Shown here: in pieces, positions 18,380 to 27,640 of the stretch
How the letters are laid out: each line of letters starts with the position of its first letter
How positions within the stretch are numbered: position 1 is the first letter of the stretch
Source: Flavobacteriaceae bacterium NBU2977
GTDB taxonomy: Bacteria; Bacteroidota; Bacteroidia; Flavobacteriales; Flavobacteriaceae
Assembly (NCBI GenBank): GCA_019931105.1
Contig: JAIOUW010000001.1
Coordinates: forward strand, 1,364,001-1,428,000
Direction: 5' to 3'
Length of the DNA stretch: 64,000 bases
Translations under genes and position numbers: made by a program
Notes under the pieces: generated by a model
Told to the model about the DNA's origin: nothing
The model's database searches: none
What the model saw: only the letters and a program-made list of their open reading frames with translations

Positions 18380-19165
18380 ATGACAAAACTGGGCAAGATT
18401 TTTAAAGTATTGAACGAAAAAGGGGTTGCATATGCGTTCAAAAAGGGAATGGCAAAATTGAATCCCGAACGGATTCCGGACCTTGAATCGGTTCAACATT
18501 TGTTCGCCCATACTTCAGGATTGGAAATCGGCGGCCCTAGCGGACTTTTTCGCAACGACGGTTTTGTGCCGATCTATAAAGTTATTAACGGTCTGGACGG
18601 CTGTAACTTTTCAAATACGACACTCTGGGAAGGCACGATCAAAAGCGGAGAAAATTATTCGTATCATAGGGATAAAAAGGGGATTCAGTACATCTCGGAG
18701 GCTACGGACTTAAGTGAAATTTCCGATGGCCAGTACGATTTTGTAATTTCTTCGAATTGTCTCGAACATGTCGCCAACCCTATGAAAGCCCTCGAAGAAT
18801 GGGTGCGGGTCATCAAAAAAGACGGTCTTTTGTTATTGGCCCTGCCGAACAAAGCCTATAATTTCGACCATAAACGATCCGTCACAACATTTGCACATCT
18901 TTTGGAAGACTATAAGAACAATATGGGAGAGGACGATATGACCCATCTTGAGGAAATTTTGGAATTTCATGACCTAACCTTGGATCCACCGGCGGGCTCG
19001 CCCGAACAGTTTAGGGCAAGGTCGTTAAAAAACCCCGAGAACAGGGCGTTGCACCATCATGTTTTTGATGTACCCCTTTTGACGCAAATGATGGAGCATT
19101 TTAATATCGAGGTACTGCAATCGTGTGAGAGCCGTGAGCATATTGTTTTGGGGAGGAAGGTTTAG
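18380..19165 (+). CDS. SAM-dependent methyltransferase (type 11)
   Basis: This 261-residue protein has the SAM-binding motif GLEIGGPSGLF near residues 52-62, YDFVISSNCLEHVANPMKALEEW as the motif IV/post-motif region, and a KDGLLLLALPN hydrophobic strand. That pattern is the methyltransferase 11 family. It probably methylates a sugar or small molecule, but the substrate is unseen. The ATG at 18380 is chosen because it follows the -7 box by 20 bases and gives a family-like N-terminus; the longer open frame upstream overlaps the opposite-strand MBL gene. It sits alone in the forward orientation between two leftward genes. Confidence 0.82.
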   Translation: MTKLGKIFKVLNEKGVAYAFKKGMAKLNPERIPDLESVQHLFAHTSGLEIGGPSGLFRNDGFVPIYKVINGLDGCNFSNTTLWEGTIKSGENYSYHRDKKGIQYISEATDLSEISDGQYDFVISSNCLEHVANPMKALEEWVRVIKKDGLLLLALPNKAYNFDHKRSVTTFAHLLEDYKNNMGEDDMTHLEEILEFHDLTLDPPAGSPEQFRARSLKNPENRALHHHVFDVPLLTQMMEHFNIEVLQSCESREHIVLGRKV

Positions 19166-19416
19166 TAGTATGGCCTCAAAGTCGGGAGACTTTGCGGAGT
19201 CGGTGCACCCGACTTGTTATGGAATTTATAGTTTCCGCTCATAGCTTAAAACTACGAAATATACCGTCAACCGGAACACTACTTGGATGTGTAGTATTTT
19301 GCTTCTTGCCGCGGATTTCGGATTACTCTTGCGGCCAGCAGTTGCAAACTGGCGGGAGCTGGGGATATCTAAAATGGTTGCGCTCGCATCAAATTAACCA
19401 AGCCCAACACAAAATT
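19166..19416. other. Structured intergenic region with several hairpins
   Basis: This 251-base gap has no gene. CAAAGTC-GGGA-GACTTTG is a perfect stem at 19177-19194, and AGTCGG-TGCAC-CCGACT a second at 19198-19214. A third imperfect stem with arms CAGTT/AACTG lies farther right. The stretch is less AT-rich than nearby gaps and looks like a repeat remnant or a non-coding structured element. I do not recognise the family. Confidence 0.55.
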
Positions 19417-21102
19417 TCAGCGTTGTGCAAACTGATCATAATAGACATAGGTTTTAATTTCTTTTGCTTTTTGCAAAAGTAATTGCAGGAAGGATTTGAA
19501 TATTCTTCGGGGCGTAATTCCTCCTTCTCGATTTATCTTACGTCGGATGGTTTCGTCTTTTTCCATTAGTTCCTTGAGTCTGCCGTTCGAAATTACCTTG
19601 AGTCCACAGGCCAACATAGATTTATTGACAAAATCTAAAAACGAACTGGCATAACCGAAATAGACCCCCCTTTTCCTGCGATGTTCAGCTAGATACCTAA
19701 CCAGTAGGAAAGACAGGTCAAACTCCTGATTTATCGTCCATTCTTGATCAAATAAATGCAGTTTTCCCTTTTCGTCGATAATTATATTTCTTGGTAAGGC
19801 ATCAAAATACTCCGGCCCAACCCTCTCGGGTTCAGAATCTTCTAGAACAGCAACGCTTCGAATATGGTCAACCCAATCTCTCATTAGTTTTTCATATTTG
19901 TCATATTGATTTTTCAATAGAGCCTCCATTATCAAGTGATGCATATTCTTGCCTTGAATATAATTCGTTTCTTTGGTTAGACGATGTGCAAAATCATTAT
20001 TTGATACCGTACTCGTAGCATTCAACAATCCTTTATCAACGCCAATTACCCCGTTGTTTTTAACCTTAAACCTTGTAATCGTATTATACGGTTCTAAACG
20101 ACCACAAGTGTAAAATTCTGCCAACAAAGTACTATCAAAATTAGGCTCTGCTTCTTTACTTGCGACTATCAAAAAGGAGTTGGAAAAATCCTTGACCAAC
20201 TTATTTTCCGCAATCGATTCCCACGAGAGGTATTCATTAAGAAGATTAGCTTTTGGCCGGGTTCCGTAATGCCTTTCTTTTGTAAGTCTAATCAAATCTG
20301 CCTCATTGAAACCCGAATGCTCTAGTCCATTGTCGGCTATAATTGTCTTCGGGAGTTTGTAATCAGGGAAAGGGAATAAGAACTTAATAGAATTATATCC
20401 ACTTGCCGCCAGCATGTTTTTGATTTCTTCATGGCCAAATGTGGTGATGTCTTTTTTGCCATATCTACTCTCTATGCCAAAATATGGTTTCCCGAAATGG
20501 TCTTCGTTAAAACCTCCAAAATACTTCAGTCCCAGTTTGTTCTCAATTGCAATAACAAGTCTTCCACCGGGTTTCAATAAGTTCCCATAACTCCTTAGTG
20601 CATCATAAAATGGGTTTTCATGATTTGAATATTTTGCTGTGTATTCAAACACTCCGATCAATGTTATGACATCAAACTTTTGGTCAAATTCGACATCTTC
20701 TACATTACTACAAACTACCGTGACATTGTCAAGGTCTCTGCACCGTTCTGCAATGCATTTGGCACGCGGAAAACCTCCTTCTACGGCAATAACTTTTGCC
20801 CCTGTTTCACCAAGATATCTTGTTATGGCCCCGGTACCCGCCCCTATTTCCAAAACACTATGGCCCTTATCAATTTTGACCGGTCGCAAAATATTCGCAC
20901 GATAAGTAGTAAAGTGGTATTCACTAGGCCAGTCTTTAATACAGTTATGCAACTCCATGGAGAAAATAGACGTGTCCTTTGCTTTTTTTAAACAATCAAG
21001 AACATATTGTTCATTCTCTTGTCCATCACTATAATCGATGACTTTTTCTGGATTAATAAAGACCTTGTTTTTTTCGTCAAATGTAAGCTCGTTTACTTTC
21101 AT
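19417..21102 (-). CDS. Methyltransferase-kinase fusion (WbdD-like architecture)
   Basis: This 561-residue protein has two enzymatic parts. Residues 60-190 form a class I methyltransferase with motif I HSVLEIGAGTGAIT (82-94), an acidic motif II (VIAVEG) and FDVITLIGVFEY (143-154). The C-terminal half has a kinase-like catalytic loop FDALPRNIIIDEKG (Asp434, Asn439) followed by LHLFDQEW (Asp452 at the magnesium-binding position, then Glu454), the D-x4-N...D-x-E pattern of aminoglycoside/choline-kinase-like folds. A YIQGKNMHHLIME segment may be the hinge. This order of methyltransferase then kinase matches WbdD, which caps O-antigen chains with methyl phosphate. It is separated from rfbD by 22 bases and reads with the rfb genes. 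Chain-termination is inferred from the layout. Confidence 0.7.
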   Translation of the reverse strand: MKVNELTFDEKNKVFINPEKVIDYSDGQENEQYVLDCLKKAKDTSIFSMELHNCIKDWPSEYHFTTYRANILRPVKIDKGHSVLEIGAGTGAITRYLGETGAKVIAVEGGFPRAKCIAERCRDLDNVTVVCSNVEDVEFDQKFDVITLIGVFEYTAKYSNHENPFYDALRSYGNLLKPGGRLVIAIENKLGLKYFGGFNEDHFGKPYFGIESRYGKKDITTFGHEEIKNMLAASGYNSIKFLFPFPDYKLPKTIIADNGLEHSGFNEADLIRLTKERHYGTRPKANLLNEYLSWESIAENKLVKDFSNSFLIVASKEAEPNFDSTLLAEFYTCGRLEPYNTITRFKVKNNGVIGVDKGLLNATSTVSNNDFAHRLTKETNYIQGKNMHHLIMEALLKNQYDKYEKLMRDWVDHIRSVAVLEDSEPERVGPEYFDALPRNIIIDEKGKLHLFDQEWTINQEFDLSFLLVRYLAEHRRKRGVYFGYASSFLDFVNKSMLACGLKVISNGRLKELMEKDETIRRKINREGGITPRRIFKSFLQLLLQKAKEIKTYVYYDQFAQR

Positions 21103-21124
21103 TTATCTATTTTGTTTTCAATAT

Positions 21125-21973
21125 TCAATTTGTCAAACACCTTACCAAACTCTCCCTCCAATACGGTATTTCTATCTGTAAAGCGTTTTTAATCTTTGAT
21201 TTGTCCATGACGCTAAACGATGGGCGTTTTGCCGGGGTCGGATAGGCCTCGGTCTTTATCGGCAGCACATTGCAATTTATTTCGGCAATTTCAAATATGG
21301 CCATTGCGAAATCGTACCAACTCGCCACGCCTTCATTGCTATAGTGATAGGTGCCATATTCATTGATATCTTCTTGTACGATCTTTAAAATGACCTTGGC
21401 GAGATCGCCCGCGTAGGTCGGCGTGCCAATTTGGTCACTCACCACATTCAGGATTTCACGTTCAGCGCCCAAACGCTGCATGGTCTTGACAAAATTGTGC
21501 CCAAATTCGGAATACAACCACGAGGTTCTCAACACGAAATGTCTTTCGAGGGCCTGCGAAACGGCCAGTTCGCCCTGCCATTTGGTGGCACCATAAACGC
21601 CCAAGGGATTTGTTTTGTCGTTCTCTTTGTACGAAAAGCCTTGATTGCCGTCAAAAACAAAGTCCGTTGAAATTTGAATCATTATGGCATGGTGCTCGTC
21701 ACAGGCCTCGGCCAAATTTTTGGCTCCGGTAACATTGACCGAGTAGGCAAGTTCTTTTTCAGATTCCGCCTTGTCCACGGCCGTATATGCGGCGCAGTTT
21801 ATGCAATGTGAAATATCGTTTGCCTCAAAAAGGCGGTTTACTATTTCCTTATCGGTGATATCGAAATCTGGGAGGTCTACATAGATAAAATGATATTCAG
21901 AGGCCCTGGAATCGATGTCCTTGATGCAAGTCGCCAATTGCCCGTTCCCTCCGGTGACCAAAACGTTCTTCAT
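21125..21973 (-). CDS. rfbD: dTDP-4-dehydrorhamnose reductase
   Basis: This 282-residue SDR reduces dTDP-4-keto-L-rhamnose to dTDP-L-rhamnose with NADPH. It begins [17 protein letters not shown], the RmlD nucleotide-binding start. ISTDFVFDGNQG and the catalytic YGATKWQGE (Tyr-x3-Lys) are present, as are RTSWLYSEFGHNF and VSDQIGTPTYAGDLA, which are RmlD hallmarks. It overlaps rfbC by four bases, and rfbC overlaps rfbA by four, so the three form one translationally coupled unit with rfbA first. Confidence 0.95.
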   Translation of the reverse strand: MKNVLVTGGNGQLATCIKDIDSRASEYHFIYVDLPDFDITDKEIVNRLFEANDISHCINCAAYTAVDKAESEKELAYSVNVTGAKNLAEACDEHHAIMIQISTDFVFDGNQGFSYKENDKTNPLGVYGATKWQGELAVSQALERHFVLRTSWLYSEFGHNFVKTMQRLGAEREILNVVSDQIGTPTYAGDLAKVILKIVQEDINEYGTYHYSNEGVASWYDFAMAIFEIAEINCNVLPIKTEAYPTPAKRPSFSVMDKSKIKNALQIEIPYWRESLVRCLTN

Positions 21974-22515
21974 AATCTCGCGTTCTGAAGCGTTGGTAAA
22001 ATCCGGTCTTTTACGGAAACGATCAGCTTATCTTCAGGTAGTCTCCAATCAATATTCAAGGTAGGGTCGTTGAAGATGATTCCTCCTTCCGAAGCTTTAT
22101 TATAGTAATTATCGCATTTATAGAAAAACTCGGCTTCTTCGCTCAAAGTGACGAACCCGTGCGCAAAACCTTTCGGTATAAAAAGTTGTTTTTTGTTTTC
22201 ATCGCTCAACTCTACAACAATATGTTCTGCATAGGTCGGGGAATCTTTTCGCAGATCGACCGCAACATCAAGAACTTTGCCATAGAGTACCCGAACAAGC
22301 TTTGCTTGGGCATGTTCTCCAATTTGGTAATGTAACGCACGTACGACCCCCTTTGTAGAATATGATTGATTGTCTTGAACAAAATCGACTTTCCTACCGA
22401 TAGCACCATTAAAGCGCTCTGCGTTGAACGATTCCATGAAATAGCCCCGTTCGTCAATAAAGACCGTGGGTTCTATGACAAAACAACCTTTCAGTTTCGT
22501 TTCAATAACGTTCAT
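21970..22515 (-). CDS. rfbC: dTDP-4-dehydrorhamnose 3,5-epimerase
   Basis: This 181-residue cupin enzyme epimerises C3 and C5 of dTDP-4-keto-6-deoxyglucose. Motifs include [38 protein letters not shown] (catalytic His in RALHYQ), [19 protein letters not shown] and [27 protein letters not shown], all conserved in RmlC. Length matches the family. It overlaps both neighbours by four bases (ATGA type), supporting coupled translation with rfbA and rfbD. Confidence 0.96.
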   Translation of the reverse strand: MNVIETKLKGCFVIEPTVFIDERGYFMESFNAERFNGAIGRKVDFVQDNQSYSTKGVVRALHYQIGEHAQAKLVRVLYGKVLDVAVDLRKDSPTYAEHIVVELSDENKKQLFIPKGFAHGFVTLSEEAEFFYKCDNYYNKASEGGIIFNDPTLNIDWRLPEDKLIVSVKDRILPTLQNARL

Positions 22516-23381
22516 TGATGCTTGCTTAATATTCCCAAAAGGTTTTTGCCGTAGCCGCTCTTCATCAAAGGCTCGGCCAGCTTTTTGAATTGGTTCTTAT
22601 CTATAAAGCCCATTTCGTAAGCGGCGGCCTCTATCGCACCGATCTTGAGTCCTTGCCGCTCCTCGATGACTTCGACAAACTGTGAAGCTTGCATCAATGA
22701 TTGAAAGGTGCCCGTGTCAAGCCAGGCTGTTCCACGATCCAAGATGCTCACGTTCAACTTGCCCTTTTCGAGATAGACTTTGTTGACATCGGTGATCTCT
22801 AACTCACCCCTATGGCTAGGCGGAATGCTCCTGGCGATTTCAACCACATCGTTGTCATAAAAATAGATGCCCGGTACCGCATAATTCGATTTAGGTTCTA
22901 AAGGTTTCTCCTCGATGCTTATCGCCTTTCCTTCCTCATTAAACTCAACTACTCCATAGCGTTCGGGGTCATGCACGCGATACGCGTAGATAATTCCTCC
23001 TTCAGGGTCATTATTCGACTGTAACAATTTGGCCAACCCCGAACCGTAGAAAATATTATCTCCTAAAATCAAGGCCACCTTATCATTTCCGATAAAGTCG
23101 GCACCAATGATAAAAGCTTCCGCCAGTCCATTCGGGGCTTCTTGTACGGCATAAGAAAAAGAACAACCGTATTTTTCGCCATCGCCCAACAAATCCCTGA
23201 AAAGCGGTAGGTCTTTAGGCGTAGATATAATCAGTATTTCCCGAATTCCGGCATACATCAAAGTGGAAAGGGGATAATAAATCATCGGTTTGTCATAGAT
23301 GGGCATCAGTTGTTTACTGACCGAAAGGGTCAAAGGGTGCAAACGTGTTCCAGAGCCTCCGGCTAAGATTATTCCTTTCAT
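22512..23381 (-). CDS. rfbA: Glucose-1-phosphate thymidylyltransferase
   Basis: This 289-residue enzyme makes dTDP-glucose from glucose-1-phosphate and dTTP, the entry step of dTDP-rhamnose synthesis. The N-terminus [18 protein letters not shown] is the nucleotidyltransferase signature. [50 protein letters not shown] and [18 protein letters not shown] are RmlA motifs. It is the first of the three coupled genes rfbA-C-D. A broken four-helix-bundle gene lies upstream, separating it from rfbB. Confidence 0.97.
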   Translation of the reverse strand: MKGIILAGGSGTRLHPLTLSVSKQLMPIYDKPMIYYPLSTLMYAGIREILIISTPKDLPLFRDLLGDGEKYGCSFSYAVQEAPNGLAEAFIIGADFIGNDKVALILGDNIFYGSGLAKLLQSNNDPEGGIIYAYRVHDPERYGVVEFNEEGKAISIEEKPLEPKSNYAVPGIYFYDNDVVEIARSIPPSHRGELEITDVNKVYLEKGKLNVSILDRGTAWLDTGTFQSLMQASQFVEVIEERQGLKIGAIEAAAYEMGFIDKNQFKKLAEPLMKSGYGKNLLGILSKHQ

Positions 23382-23403
23382 AGATTAGTCAATGGTTACG
23401 AAG

Positions 23404-23774
23404 TTATAAAGATATTTGTTTGTTGTCACCTAGAGACTTTATCAAGTTAACAAGCATTCTTCGAATATAAATTATAAGATTCTCAAGTTCTTCATTTTTT
23501 CTTGCATAGTTTAACCGGACGGCAATTACAACTTGAGTTTCCAACTCGGATAATGACCCCAAAGAAATATAAAAAATCGAATTAATTCCTTACATCCTCT
23601 TCGAGCACATCCTTCTGAAATGTTGGAAGGTACGGAAACCGCCGCCCTTCTTAACTGGCTTGTCAAACCGAACTTTTCCGAACCAAGGAATGATTTGGTC
23701 AACTCATAAATCTTATCCACCAACTCTAAAGACTCTTGCCAGACCTTGAGATCTTTATGTGATTTGATTTTCAT
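23404..23774 (-). pseudogene. Four-helix-bundle (23S rRNA IVS-type) protein gene, frameshifted
   Basis: The first part, from ATG 23774, reads MKIKSHKDLKVWQESLELVD, then LTSQLRRAAVSVPSNISEGCARRGCKELIRFF, which is the four-helix-bundle family found as rRNA intervening-sequence ORFs and as stand-alone genes. In that frame it soon ends in a non-family tail (WGHYPSWKLKL). A one-base shift at the run of six A on the plus strand (near 23570-23575) restores the usual ISLGSLSELETQVVIAVRL and continues to a stop at 23404-23406. A single missing base in this homopolymer explains it. It may be a real mutation, phase-variable slippage or a sequencing error. The family function is unknown. Confidence 0.8.
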
Positions 23775-23827
23775 ATAAAATATACTCACAGCAACTCAGG
23801 GCCGCATAACTAGATAACTCTATAACC

Positions 23828-24871
23828 TTAAGAATACATTTTCTCATAGTACTCCTGATAATCCCCTGAAGTAACATTGTTCAGCCATTCTTGGTTTTCC
23901 AAATACCAATCAATCGTTCGTTCCAAGCCTTTCTCGAACGTAACGGATGGTTCCCAACCCAATTCTTTATTGATTTTATCGGCATCGATGGCATATCGCA
24001 GATCATGTCCCGGTCGATCCTTTACGTAAGTAATCAGCTGCTCGGAAGTGCCCTGGGGCCGACCCAACTTTTTATCCATCAATCGACAGAGCAACTTTAC
24101 CAGATCAATATTCTGCCATTCATTAAAGCCTCCGATATTATAGGTTTCATGATTCTCGCCCTTGTGGAAAACCAAGTCGATGGCCCGAGCATGATCTTCA
24201 ACAAAAAGCCAGTCACGGGTGTATTTTCCATCGCCATATACGGGCAAAGATTTGTTTTCAATAATATTATTGATGAACAATGGAATCAGTTTTTCAGGGA
24301 AATGATTGGGCCCGTAATTGTTCGAGCAGTTGGTCAACACATACGGAAGACCATAGGTCTCGCCATAGGCGCGTACAAAATGGTCTGAACTGGCCTTCGA
24401 GGCAGAGTAGGGAGAATTCGGGTCATAGGGCGTCGTCTCGGTAAAAAGTCCTTCGCTGCCCAGTGAACCATAAACCTCGTCGGTGCTTATATGGTAAAAC
24501 CGTTTGCCCTTTTTATTGCCCTTCCATGAATCTCTGGCGGCATTGAGCAGATTGACGGTACCTATGATATTCGTACGAACAAAAGCCAAGGGATCCGTTA
24601 TGGAGCGGTCGACATGTGATTCGGCCGCTAAATGGATAACCCCCTCAAATTCATGCTTCTTGAAAAGTTCATTGATACGTTCGGCATCGACGATATCGCC
24701 CTTGATAAAATTGTAATTAGAGGCTTTTTCGATATCCCTTAAATTTTCAAGATTACCGGCATAGGTAAGGGCATCTAAATTGAAAATACGATACTGCGGA
24801 TAATTGTTCACAAATCTACGCACAACGTGAGAGCCGATAAAACCCGCGCCTCCGGTAATTAAAATATTCAT
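23828..24871 (-). CDS. rfbB: dTDP-glucose 4,6-dehydratase
   Basis: This 347-residue SDR converts dTDP-glucose to dTDP-4-keto-6-deoxyglucose. The NAD motif GGAGFIGSHVVRRF (residues 7-20), HLAAESHVDRSI, HISTDEVYGSLG (catalytic Thr-Asp-Glu), YSASKASSDHFVRAYGETYGLPYVLTNCSNNYGP and RDWLFVEDHARAI are all RmlB signatures. It is about 40 bases downstream of the Wzz-like gene and reads with it. A frameshifted gene separates it from rfbA, so rfbBACD is interrupted. Confidence 0.97.
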   Translation of the reverse strand: MNILITGGAGFIGSHVVRRFVNNYPQYRIFNLDALTYAGNLENLRDIEKASNYNFIKGDIVDAERINELFKKHEFEGVIHLAAESHVDRSITDPLAFVRTNIIGTVNLLNAARDSWKGNKKGKRFYHISTDEVYGSLGSEGLFTETTPYDPNSPYSASKASSDHFVRAYGETYGLPYVLTNCSNNYGPNHFPEKLIPLFINNIIENKSLPVYGDGKYTRDWLFVEDHARAIDLVFHKGENHETYNIGGFNEWQNIDLVKLLCRLMDKKLGRPQGTSEQLITYVKDRPGHDLRYAIDADKINKELGWEPSVTFEKGLERTIDWYLENQEWLNNVTSGDYQEYYEKMYS

Positions 24872-24910
24872 GATATGATTCTTTGGGATTTAATATTCCA
24901 ATCAGTATAT

Positions 24911-25921
24911 TTAATTCAACGCCTTCGCCTTTCTGTTTAAAAAGACAAGAAAGGACCATGCAAAGAAAAGCCCGACCAGTATCGCCGGAAGCCAGACCAA
25001 ACTTTTGTTCAAGAACTGTTTTTTCACGACTTGGGTCTTGCCGAAATTTATTATGCCTATTGCCTCTTTTTGTTCGATTAAATCCAATTGTTTTTCTTCA
25101 ATTTCCTTGACCAATTCATTCTTTAGTTTTAAAAGACCGGGTAGATCCAAGCTTCTTTCCTTATCGAACAAAACAACACCTTCTTGGCCTCTCAGCGACG
25201 CTTCGGATGAAGCCATTTGTTTATTGAAGCCGGCCACAAGATCGTCTATCTGCTCAATGAGCTCGGTATTCTTTTCGATACGTGCCTTTGCATTTTTTTC
25301 GGAAACTTTTCGCAACTCGGTAAAGTAAGGGTTGGCGTTGATATAATCCATTATTTTAGAAACGTATTCTTCACCCTTGTTCGGATTTTTATGATAAAAG
25401 GTAATTCTATGGGTCAGGACCGTTTTTTTGAGAATTTCCGATTTGATGACGTCGAATACAAAATCGTCTTCTTTTAGGGTTTGAAGAATCTCAAGATAAT
25501 CATTGCTTTCTTTAAGTTTTTCAGCATCCAGTTCTTCATTTTCAACCGGTTGGATACTAATTTCAAAGCCTCGTAGTTCATTGACGTCGATACCCATATT
25601 TCTGAAGAACAATGTATCATTGCTTATAAAATTGGCTTGGATCTCTTCGACAACATCGTACAGATAGTCTTTGCTTTCAAAATTGGGCATCACGATTACC
25701 TCGCTTTTCAGCTTTTTATCTACGAAAATATTGAGCAAGAAGCCAATTACCAATCCTAAAAAAATCAAAGCCCCTAATTTTAGGGCATTTTTTTTCAGGT
25801 AAAGAAAAATTCGCAGTACCCCTACAAAGATACGGTGCAAGCCTTTTCTAAACATTTGGAACAACTGCCCCAAGTCAATTTCTTCAGACTTCGTACTGGT
25901 CGTTGATGGTTTGTCTGCCAT
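24911..25921 (-). CDS. Chain-length determinant protein (Wzz-like)
   Basis: This 336-residue protein has the Wzz/PCP layout: a cytoplasmic N-terminus, a first membrane segment near residues 49-68 (LGALIFLGLVIGFLLNIFV), a long periplasmic helical region with coiled-coil character (about residues 210-290) and a second membrane segment near 309-328 (SLVWLPAILVGLFFAWSFLVF). Such proteins set the length of polymerised O-antigen or capsule chains. Sequence similarity within the family is low, so the call rests on topology and on location beside rfbB. It follows the DUF6909-like gene with two bases between, but that gene may belong to another unit. Confidence 0.78.
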   Translation of the reverse strand: MADKPSTTSTKSEEIDLGQLFQMFRKGLHRIFVGVLRIFLYLKKNALKLGALIFLGLVIGFLLNIFVDKKLKSEVIVMPNFESKDYLYDVVEEIQANFISNDTLFFRNMGIDVNELRGFEISIQPVENEELDAEKLKESNDYLEILQTLKEDDFVFDVIKSEILKKTVLTHRITFYHKNPNKGEEYVSKIMDYINANPYFTELRKVSEKNAKARIEKNTELIEQIDDLVAGFNKQMASSEASLRGQEGVVLFDKERSLDLPGLLKLKNELVKEIEEKQLDLIEQKEAIGIINFGKTQVVKKQFLNKSLVWLPAILVGLFFAWSFLVFLNRKAKALN

Positions 25922-25923
25922 AG

Positions 25924-27609
25924 CTAAGTGTTGAAAATTTGGTCGAGTATTTTGTCGGTTATCAAATATGTCGGTTTTACGCCCGTCGTTCCCAAGCCTC
26001 CCGAAGCGAGGGTACTGCCAGTTTCCAAGGGGTTGTCAGAGGCGTAATAGGCATAACGAACCTTGACGTCTTCTCGAATGCTTTTTCTTATCTTGGAAGC
26101 CGATTGTATCGCCTTTTGATAATGTACCCCTTCCATTTCAAGTCCGATGACGTTCCATGTCGATTGATTAAAAAACTTCAAAATATCCTTATTCTGTAAT
26201 GAGGTTCCGAGCACCGTAACCATGGCCCCTTCGTAAACCTTCAGCCCGTGGCCCTCAAAATCGGCAGCACATAGTTCATTTTTAAAAGGATAGTTATCTG
26301 CCGTGCCTTCAAAAATATGTGCGGAGGGAATCATCAAATCTCCTTTTCCACCTTCTAAAATGCCTGCCTTGCCCATTATAGATATCGAGGCAATATTCAA
26401 AAAGACATCTTTCTTTTTCCTGACCTTATAGGGCTTCAACAATTCATCGATGGTTTCGTATGCCTGTTCCCCAAAGGCATAATCCATCACAAAGATAACA
26501 GGTTTTTCATCATCTGGGATATCTTCCGAAAGTTCATAACAACAGGCCTTACTACCGATTTTTGCTATGTCGAAAATCTGCACGTCGATGTTTGTGCCAG
26601 AAACGTCATCTATCGATATCATGCCGTTCTTTGTAGCAACCGCGATTACTTTGTTGCGCAAATCTGCATTTGAAGAAGAGCTCAAGGCCTCATAGATCTC
26701 TAAAATGTCATTTTTGGGAAACTCTTTTTTAAGCGCGTTTCTTGCAAAAAGTGAGTTCATTACGCTATGCATGTTCGCGCTGATTATATGGATCGGCTTT
26801 TTTAGCAAGCCGTGTTTGGCCAAAACCTCTTTGATGGTGTTGGCCCAGCGCTCACCGTGTATGTGGTGCCCCAATCGCTCTCTTAGTACCGCACTAAAGG
26901 TAATCACCCTCTTTTCGCCGGTCACTTCTTCCTCAATGGCCAATTTACCCAGCCAATAAATAACTTTGAGAAAACGCTCGGGATTTTCCTTACTTGCAAA
27001 TTTTTGGTAAACCTCCATGGTTTCTTCAAATGAGCGTCCCAAAATATTAGCGGTATGTATCAGGGCCACTTCCTTTTCGGCCTGTGACAGTTTGCTTTTT
27101 TTGATGGCCATCTCCAATTTATGCCAATCACGTATTGTCTTGTCGGTATCCTCGATCAATACCTTTTTGCATATTTTTTGCGACTCGACAAAAAGAAAGG
27201 TCAAATGCGTAAGAATGTCATAAATATCTGAGCGGCCCCTGGTTATTTCAACATTCATCTGTTCTTCGTCAATACGATAACAGTTTCTTCGGCGCTTCGG
27301 CGGGATTATCGGCTTAAAATGTGATTTGCCGTAGCCTTCATCGGAGGTCAAATTGATATAACGACACTGTTCAATGCCTTCGGGTAGACGCTCCAATACA
27401 TATATCAATCCATTGATTTCGGCCTTTTCTTCGGCAATAGACCCGTAAATTTCCGGGCTTAAGAGAAGTAATGCATTCTTAATCGATTCTCCTGAAACAC
27501 CGGTCGGCTTATAAAACCCGCGATTGAAAAGATGGCGCATGGTAATATAGAGCCGTTCTATGGCATTTGTGGATTCTTGAGCTCGTGTGGTAGTCGTTGC
27601 CTTGCCCAT
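25924..27609 (-). CDS. DUF6909-like protein with nucleoside-phosphorylase-like C-terminus
   Basis: This 561-residue protein is of unknown function; I believe it matches the DUF6909 family of Bacteroidota, but I cannot confirm the name. The N-terminal half (about 1-250) is helical with KATTTTRAQESTNAIERLY and several basic patches. The C-terminal half resembles purine-nucleoside phosphorylases: NVIGLEMEGVHYQKA (Glu-Met-Glu-Gly at 491-494, the ribose-binding motif) and YYASDNPLE (Asp near 525, base-binding position). It starts at ATG 27609, since 37 codons upstream have no coding character and overlap the GH3 end. It lies directly behind the GH3 gene, which suggests a shared pathway. Confidence 0.65.
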   Translation of the reverse strand: MGKATTTTRAQESTNAIERLYITMRHLFNRGFYKPTGVSGESIKNALLLLSPEIYGSIAEEKAEINGLIYVLERLPEGIEQCRYINLTSDEGYGKSHFKPIIPPKRRRNCYRIDEEQMNVEITRGRSDIYDILTHLTFLFVESQKICKKVLIEDTDKTIRDWHKLEMAIKKSKLSQAEKEVALIHTANILGRSFEETMEVYQKFASKENPERFLKVIYWLGKLAIEEEVTGEKRVITFSAVLRERLGHHIHGERWANTIKEVLAKHGLLKKPIHIISANMHSVMNSLFARNALKKEFPKNDILEIYEALSSSSNADLRNKVIAVATKNGMISIDDVSGTNIDVQIFDIAKIGSKACCYELSEDIPDDEKPVIFVMDYAFGEQAYETIDELLKPYKVRKKKDVFLNIASISIMGKAGILEGGKGDLMIPSAHIFEGTADNYPFKNELCAADFEGHGLKVYEGAMVTVLGTSLQNKDILKFFNQSTWNVIGLEMEGVHYQKAIQSASKIRKSIREDVKVRYAYYASDNPLETGSTLASGGLGTTGVKPTYLITDKILDQIFNT

Positions 27610-27640
27610 AGGTGCTTTAAAAGCAAAATTACAATTAAAA

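Noticed and set aside
23526-23789. Reading the four-helix-bundle gene as an intact 87-codon gene
   Set aside because: The C-terminus departs from the family and a one-base shift restores it; called a pseudogene instead.
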